64,000 nt of DNA from Mycobacterium sp. 141 (GTDB taxonomy: Bacteria > Actinomycetota > Actinomycetes > Mycobacteriales > Mycobacteriaceae). Shown in pieces: positions 59,766-64,000 of the stretch. Location of the stretch: positions 124,001 to 188,000 of the forward strand of contig NZ_KB908257.1 in the NCBI RefSeq assembly GCF_000382405.1, read 5' to 3'. The notes beneath the pieces are model-generated. The model was not told the DNA's origin. It saw only the letters and a program-made list of their open reading frames with translations, and ran no database searches. The position numbers were made by a program, and so were the translations under genes. The stretch's first letter is position 1. Each line of letters begins with the position of its first letter.

Positions 59766-60707
59766 ATGAATCTTGCTGGTGTCGACCTCAACCTCCTCGT
59801 AGTGCTGCAGGCGGTTCTAGAGGAACGGAGCGCCACCAAGGCCGCAGCACGGTTGCATCTGACCCAGCCGGCGGTCTCGAATGCGTTGGCGCGTCTGCGC
59901 GTGTTGTTGGGTGATCCGCTCGTGGTGCGCAGCGGGCGAGGCCTCAGCCCCACTCCTGGGGCGCTGGCTATTCAACCTCGGCTTGACACGGCACTGCGCC
60001 TCGTCGAGGGCATAGTGCGGGACCTTGACGACTTCGATATGTCGACGACGACCCGTGAGTGGGCCATAGCTTTCGCCGATCTGTACGGCCCACTCGTCCT
60101 GCCCGGGCTTGACCGCCGACTACAGCAGGAATCACCGCGGTCCAGTGTTCGCGTCACGGCGTTGGATCGCATCAGCGTTGTCGATGCCCTGGCCACCGGC
60201 GAAATCGATTTGTACCTGGGCCTACCCAGAACAGTCCCGTCGACGTGGCACTCAGAACTCGCCTTTGCCGACGACGTCGTCGGTGTCATCGCCGCCCACC
60301 ATCCCGACGCCAACAGCGTCATGACACTCGACCGTTTCGTCGAGCTACCCCACGCCCACGTCCGAATCAGCCCGGGCCGAGGTCGCGAAGTCGATGACGC
60401 TTTGGCCCGCCTCGGGCACACCCGACGCATCTATCTCACCGTGCCGCACTACAGCTCGTTATTCCCTGTCGTCGAAAACGGTCACTGCATAGCTGTTGCT
60501 CCCCGCCGCCTGGCCCATTACCATGCACGCAACTCAGCAATCTCCCTCTTCGAGCTACCGCTTGCAGTACCGACCTACGACGTCCGATTGTTCTGGCACG
60601 AGCGGGTCGACAATGACCCCGGGACCGTAGCTCTCCGCAGAATTCTCCGGGACGTCCTGGACACCGAGCCTTCTGAAGCCGAAAAACCCGTCGCCCCGGC
60701 TCGCTAA
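59766..60707 (+). CDS. LysR-family regulator
   Basis: 313 aa. The N-terminal HTH (DLNLLVVLQAVLEERSATKAAARLHLTQPAVSNALARLR) and a substrate-binding domain of type 2 periplasmic fold (LATGEIDLYLGLPR; VVGVIAAHHPD) are complete. NodD/SyrM-like spacing in the HTH. It probably controls the divergent NmrA-like gene. Confidence 0.92.
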   Translation: MNLAGVDLNLLVVLQAVLEERSATKAAARLHLTQPAVSNALARLRVLLGDPLVVRSGRGLSPTPGALAIQPRLDTALRLVEGIVRDLDDFDMSTTTREWAIAFADLYGPLVLPGLDRRLQQESPRSSVRVTALDRISVVDALATGEIDLYLGLPRTVPSTWHSELAFADDVVGVIAAHHPDANSVMTLDRFVELPHAHVRISPGRGREVDDALARLGHTRRIYLTVPHYSSLFPVVENGHCIAVAPRRLAHYHARNSAISLFELPLAVPTYDVRLFWHERVDNDPGTVALRRILRDVLDTEPSEAEKPVAPAR

Positions 60708-60827
60708 TCGCTAGCAAGCAACCTCGAGGCGCCGTCAAACGCGTCAGCCGTCGCTGTGCGTTTCTGCTCGTCGGGAAGCTGTGGCGAAAGGTAGCCGGCA
60801 TCAACCGGTCCGGTAGCGTCGGGCGCT

Positions 60828-61676
60828 GTGGGTATCCTTCTCGCGCTAGGCGCGGCGAGCATGTACGGGCTCTCCGATTTCCTCGGCGGTGTGCTGTCCC
60901 GGCGGACATCGGTCTGGCGGGTGGCGTTCGCGGTCCAGCTCAGTAGCACGGTCGTCCTGGCGCTGGTGGCGGTGATCTTCGGTGGTGCGCCCAGCGGCGC
61001 AGCCCTGGCGTGGGGTGCTCTGTCCGGCGTCGGTTCCGGGGTGGGCACCGGGTTCCTGTACCGCGGGCTCGCCAGTGGGCGAATGAGCGTGGTGGCGCCG
61101 TTGTCGGCGGTCGGCGCGGCCGCCCTCCCGGTCCTGGTGGGCGTCGTCACCGGGGAGCGACCTAGCGTGTTGGCTTGGTTCGGCATTATCTGCGCCCTAC
61201 CGGCCATCTGGCTGATCGCTACCGGCGAGGGCGACGAAAATGTCGGGGGCGGGCACGTTGCCCGGGGCGGAACCGGCGTACTCGACGGGATCGTGGCCGG
61301 TATCGGCTTCGGGTTCCTGTTTGTGGCGCTGGGGCAGGTGCCCGAGGGCTCCGGGCTGTTCCCGGCCGCACTCAGCCTGGCGGTGTCGGTGGTGGTCATC
61401 GCGATGCTGGCCAGCATATTGCGGCAAAGCTGGCTGCCGCGGGACCGGTACGCCGTGACATCGTTGGCGGTCGGCGTGGCCACTGCGGTCGCCACCATGC
61501 TGTTCCAGCTCGCCACGCAGTCCGGCCTGCTCGCCATCTCGTCGGTGCTTTCGTCTCTCTATCCGGCGTTCACCGTTCTGCTCGCGGTGGTGGTGTTGCG
61601 CGAGCGTATTCACCCGGGGCAGGCATTCGGTCTGGCGATGGCCGCCGGGGCGGTGAGCCTGGTCACCCTCGGCTGA
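60828..61676 (+). CDS. EamA-family (DMT) transporter
   Basis: 282 aa with ten hydrophobic helices in two five-helix halves, each with EamA patterns (LGAASMYGLSDFLGGVLSRR at the start; AISSVLSSLYPAFTVLLAVVVLRERIHPGQAFGLAMAAGAVSLV at the end). Substrates are typically metabolites or amino acids; unknown here. The GTG at 60828 is used; 120 bp separate it from the LysR stop. Confidence 0.9.
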   Translation: MGILLALGAASMYGLSDFLGGVLSRRTSVWRVAFAVQLSSTVVLALVAVIFGGAPSGAALAWGALSGVGSGVGTGFLYRGLASGRMSVVAPLSAVGAAALPVLVGVVTGERPSVLAWFGIICALPAIWLIATGEGDENVGGGHVARGGTGVLDGIVAGIGFGFLFVALGQVPEGSGLFPAALSLAVSVVVIAMLASILRQSWLPRDRYAVTSLAVGVATAVATMLFQLATQSGLLAISSVLSSLYPAFTVLLAVVVLRERIHPGQAFGLAMAAGAVSLVTLG

Positions 61677-61695
61677 ACCTCGGGCGTCTGCCAAT

Positions 61696-62091
61696 TCAGG
61701 ATTGTCGGATGTCCACTCCCCGGGGATGTACCTGGTCGGCAATGCGATTGAGCGTCCAGCGCACGACGACCCGGTGACCGCCGGACCCGATGACCAGGGC
61801 GCGGTAGATCTTCCCGTGGAGTTGGGGGAACGCCGCCCAGGTCTGCGATCGCACCCGAGTCCGGTTCGGCGTCAGCACATCCAGTTCGAAGACCCATTCG
61901 TAGATCGAGAACGGGTGGCGCCCGGCGAGAACGAGGCGCTCGGGCGGGTGGCACTCGCCGATCCGGAATCCGAACGGCGCGTGCGGGTTCGTCGGGCTTC
62001 CGCACAGGACGCGTAGTACCGCGGCCCACGTTGTCGCCGCATCGGCGTCGATGGTTATGGCATGCTCGTCAATATAGGGTAAACGTTCCAT
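61696..62091 (-). CDS. DUF2867-like SRPBCC-type protein
   Basis: 131 aa. HAPFGFRIGECHPPERLVLAGRHPFSIYEWVFEL and QTWAAFPQLHGKIYRALVIGSGGHRVVVR are typical of the DUF2867/SRPBCC-like small proteins that appear alone or at the C terminus of NAD-dependent epimerase-like proteins. Function unknown. Its ATG is only 21 bp from a divergent TetR gene start. Confidence 0.75.
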   Translation of the reverse strand: MERLPYIDEHAITIDADAATTWAAVLRVLCGSPTNPHAPFGFRIGECHPPERLVLAGRHPFSIYEWVFELDVLTPNRTRVRSQTWAAFPQLHGKIYRALVIGSGGHRVVVRWTLNRIADQVHPRGVDIRQS

Positions 62092-62112
62092 ATAGAAGGA
62101 CCATACTAGATC

Positions 62113-62706
62113 GTGGCACCTCCGCGGAAGCATGAAACCGATGCAATCCTGGACGCGACGCGCGCGCTCGTCCTGACCGACGGGCCGCGGGCGGCCAGCG
62201 TCGCTGCGATCGCCAGGGCCAGCGGCGCGCCGGCGGGCACGCTCTATCACCGGTTCGGCAACCGCAACGGCATCTTGACCGCGGCGTGGCTGCGGGCGCT
62301 GGAGCGGTTCCAGTCGCGGGCGCTGGCGGCAGCGGGGGATACGTCGTTGGATTCGGCGGTGGCGATGGGGGTCACGGCGGTCCAGTTCGCCCGGGCTACA
62401 CCCGAGGATGCTCGGCTGCTGCTGACCATCCGGCCCAGTGACCTGCTCGACGGCGAACCGGATGTGGACTTCGAGACCCGGCTCGCCGCCATGAACGCTC
62501 CGTTGATCGAGCGGTTGCGAGAGCTGGCTCGAGGGGTGTTCGGCAGCGACGACGCCCGCACCATGGACGCCATGGCGCGGGCCGTCGTCGACCTGCCCTA
62601 TGCCGTGGTGCGCCGGCACGCCGACGATGCCGAGTTGCCGGTCTGGCTGGAGGACGACCTGGCGCAGGCCGTGCGTGCGCTGCTCTCGGTCGATCTGACC
62701 GGTTAG
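62113..62706 (+). CDS. TetR-family regulator
   Basis: 197 aa. The HTH (AASVAAIARASGAPAGTLYHRFGNRNGIL) is typical; the C-terminal ligand domain is helical. The GTG at 62113 is used. It probably represses itself and the divergent DUF2867-like gene. Its stop overlaps the convergent LysR gene end by 4 bp. Confidence 0.9.
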   Translation: MAPPRKHETDAILDATRALVLTDGPRAASVAAIARASGAPAGTLYHRFGNRNGILTAAWLRALERFQSRALAAAGDTSLDSAVAMGVTAVQFARATPEDARLLLTIRPSDLLDGEPDVDFETRLAAMNAPLIERLRELARGVFGSDDARTMDAMARAVVDLPYAVVRRHADDAELPVWLEDDLAQAVRALLSVDLTG

Positions 62707-63605
62707 CCGGGTTCGACGATGATCCGGGCGTTCTGTGCGGTCTTGACGACGGCGCGGGCCAGTACCGATCCCGGTTCGGCGGCGCTGGTGACCAACGCGA
62801 CCGTCGCCGTCACCGCCGGGTTTTCCAGCGGCACCACTCGCACTTCGGCGGGTGGGCGCAATGTGCGCAGCCAGGTTTGTGGCACGATGCTGGCCCACCG
62901 GCCGGTGCTGACGTGCGCCAGTAGTGAGACGACCGAATCCGCCTCGAGCCGCGGGGTGAGCGTGAGACCGTGGGCGATCAAGGCGTCGTCGAGGAGCTGA
63001 CGGCCCCGCATGCCCGTGTTCAACAGGCACAGCGGCAGTTCCGAGGCATCGGCCCAGGTTGCCGGATTCGGTTGACTCGTCAGCAATTCGCTGCTGGCGA
63101 TGAGCACCTGTCGCTCCTGGTACAGCGGCGTGACGAGCAGGTCGACGGTGTTCTGACCGTCCGGATAGATGATGCCCGCGTCGAGTTCAAACCGGCGGAT
63201 GCGCTCGACGATCTCCGCCGAGCGCAGGCTGCTCTCCAATTGCACTCGTACCAAAGGATGTTCGAGGCAGAACGGGTCGGTGAGCAAGGCCACCGTACTG
63301 GACGCGGCCGGGATGACGCCGAGGCGCAGTTCACCGGTCAGACCCGTCTGCAGCGCGGCGACTTCTTGGATGAGTGCATCGTGGTCGGCCAGGATGCGCC
63401 GCGCCCACAACACGAGTCGCTCACCTTCCGGGGTGAGCCCGTCAAAGCTCTTTCCGCGCCGCACCAACGGAACCTTCAGCTCGTTCTCCAGCTTGCGGAT
63501 GGCCTCGGACAGGCCCGGCTGCGATACGTAACACGCCGCGGCCGCTCGGGCGAAGTGCTTCTCCCGAGCGAGCGCCACGAAGTACTCGAGCTGGCGAAAG
63601 AGCAT
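62703..63605 (-). CDS. LysR-family regulator
   Basis: 300 aa. HTH (FRQLEYFVALAREKHFARAAAACYVSQPGLSEAIRKLE) and effector domain (LTGELRLGVIPAASSTVALL, DAGIIYP) are intact. The group resembles regulators of one-carbon, formate or CO2-responsive genes, but that is not certain. The ATG at 63605 begins the HTH directly. Divergent from a VOC-family gene. Confidence 0.92.
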   Translation of the reverse strand: MLFRQLEYFVALAREKHFARAAAACYVSQPGLSEAIRKLENELKVPLVRRGKSFDGLTPEGERLVLWARRILADHDALIQEVAALQTGLTGELRLGVIPAASSTVALLTDPFCLEHPLVRVQLESSLRSAEIVERIRRFELDAGIIYPDGQNTVDLLVTPLYQERQVLIASSELLTSQPNPATWADASELPLCLLNTGMRGRQLLDDALIAHGLTLTPRLEADSVVSLLAHVSTGRWASIVPQTWLRTLRPPAEVRVVPLENPAVTATVALVTSAAEPGSVLARAVVKTAQNARIIVEPG

Positions 63606-63623
63606 GAACCATTTGACCACGCC

Positions 63624-63642
63624 TGATAGGCGGTACCTATCA
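63624..63642. promoter_or_regulatory. candidate LysR operator
   Basis: TGATAGGCGGTACCTATCA is a perfect 7-5-7 dyad in the gap between the LysR start and the VOC gene, 19 bp upstream of the LysR ATG. The ATAG-N7-CTAT form is typical of LysR-type binding sites. Confidence 0.6.
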
Positions 63643-63703
63643 CCGTGCTGAAACTTGCCCGTGGACACTTACATTTACATTTCCCGGCGGTCAGACTGAA
63701 CGC

Positions 63704-64000
63704 ATGGACAACGAGATCAACGTGACGGTCACGTCCTGCGTCGTGCGGGTGACCGACCTGGACCGGTCAGTAGCGTTCTACCGCGATATCTTCTCGTGCC
63801 AGGTTGCTGTGCACTCCGAAGACATGGCATTGCTGTTGACCTCCAAGGGTTTCCAGATCTACCTGCACGCCAAGGAACCCTTCGTGGCGCGCGGTAACGG
63901 GGTGCTCGGCGTGCACCACCTGGTGTGGTCCACCGACAGTGAGGCCGACCTGAAACAGATCACGCAGCGCCTGCAGACGTACGACCCGGCGACCTACGTC
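63704..64000 (+). CDS. VOC-family (glyoxalase/dioxygenase fold) protein, 3' truncated by window
   Basis: The first 99 residues: VTSCVVRVTDLDRSVAFYRDIF is the VOC N-terminal beta-alpha unit, and GVLGVHHLVWSTDSEADL begins the second half. No stop is reached before the window end. The family includes metal-dependent lyases, dioxygenases and antibiotic-binding proteins. Probably a target of the divergent LysR protein. Confidence 0.85.
   Translation, partial: MDNEINVTVTSCVVRVTDLDRSVAFYRDIFSCQVAVHSEDMALLLTSKGFQIYLHAKEPFVARGNGVLGVHHLVWSTDSEADLKQITQRLQTYDPATYV

Overview
This 64 kb window is GC-rich actinobacterial DNA. Its gene content and order match the chromosome of a fast-growing mycobacterium (Mycolicibacterium type). 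The identification rests on conserved blocks recognised by protein sequence: fgd1-pta-ackA-pknG-glnH-glnX-mutT3-thiE-thiOSG, then lpqL, thiD-thiC, xthA, a GNAT gene, def, a DUF3263 gene, a VirR-like gene, sodC and ybdK. These follow the M. tuberculosis Rv0406c-Rv0434 order, with fast-grower inserts between them. No rRNA, tRNA, CRISPR array, prophage or classical insertion sequence was seen.

Layout: (1) 1-4.5 kb: edge-truncated CPA1 antiporter, divergent UBP-type zinc-finger protein, a degenerate PurT-like protein, a membrane-anchored protein, a rhodanese, metZ and a small basic-N-terminus protein. (2) 4.5-10.6 kb: SDR, metallo-beta-lactamase-fold hydrolase, fgd1, and the pta-ackA overflow pathway. 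(3) 10.6-15.6 kb: a repeat-bearing gap, then the glnX-glnH-pknG amino-acid-sensing kinase operon. (4) 15.7-19 kb: mutT3, thiE, and thiOSG behind a TPP riboswitch. (5) 19-20 kb: a DUF559/AbiEi-like gene between two ~72-bp hairpin-forming direct repeats. (6) 20-25.5 kb: ABC exporter, sigma-region-4-like small protein, proline-rich lipoprotein, large LuxR/ATPase regulator. (7) 25.5-28.5 kb: two tandem LpqL-type M28 peptidase lipoproteins, the second lacking the catalytic Glu. (8) 28.5-31.5 kb: type III PKS, membrane methyltransferase and flavin monooxygenase cassette (SrsABC-like), followed by a decayed P450 3' end. (9) 31.5-35.2 kb: septum-formation protein, alpha/beta hydrolase, thiD and thiC behind a second TPP riboswitch. 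(10) 35.4-47.2 kb: DHA2 efflux pump, LOG protein, xthA, GNAT, def, virR-like, sodC, ybdK, Lon-N protein, a convergent overlapping two-component pair, small secreted protein, TIGR00027 methyltransferase. (11) 47.2-53.4 kb: complete Mrp antiporter operon with fused MrpA-MrpB. (12) 53.5-64 kb: a second DUF559 gene with its own palindrome, CBS/ArsB-type pair, NarL-type two-component system, and several divergent regulator/target pairs (LysR/NmrA, TetR/DUF2867, LysR/VOC), the last cut by the window edge.

Functional logic: thiamine synthesis is split into two riboswitch-controlled units plus a stand-alone thiE. GlnH-GlnX-PknG forms an extracellular amino acid sensing relay. Ion homeostasis is represented by CPA1, Mrp and ArsB-type carriers. 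The most unusual structures are the two DUF559 genes whose stop codons lie inside long palindromes (a possible REPtron-like element), the E-to-Q LpqL paralog, a PurT-like protein with eroded motifs, in-frame decapeptide repeats at the ArsB-type N terminus, and micro-duplications at stop/start junctions. Family assignments are from memory of protein families; no search was run.
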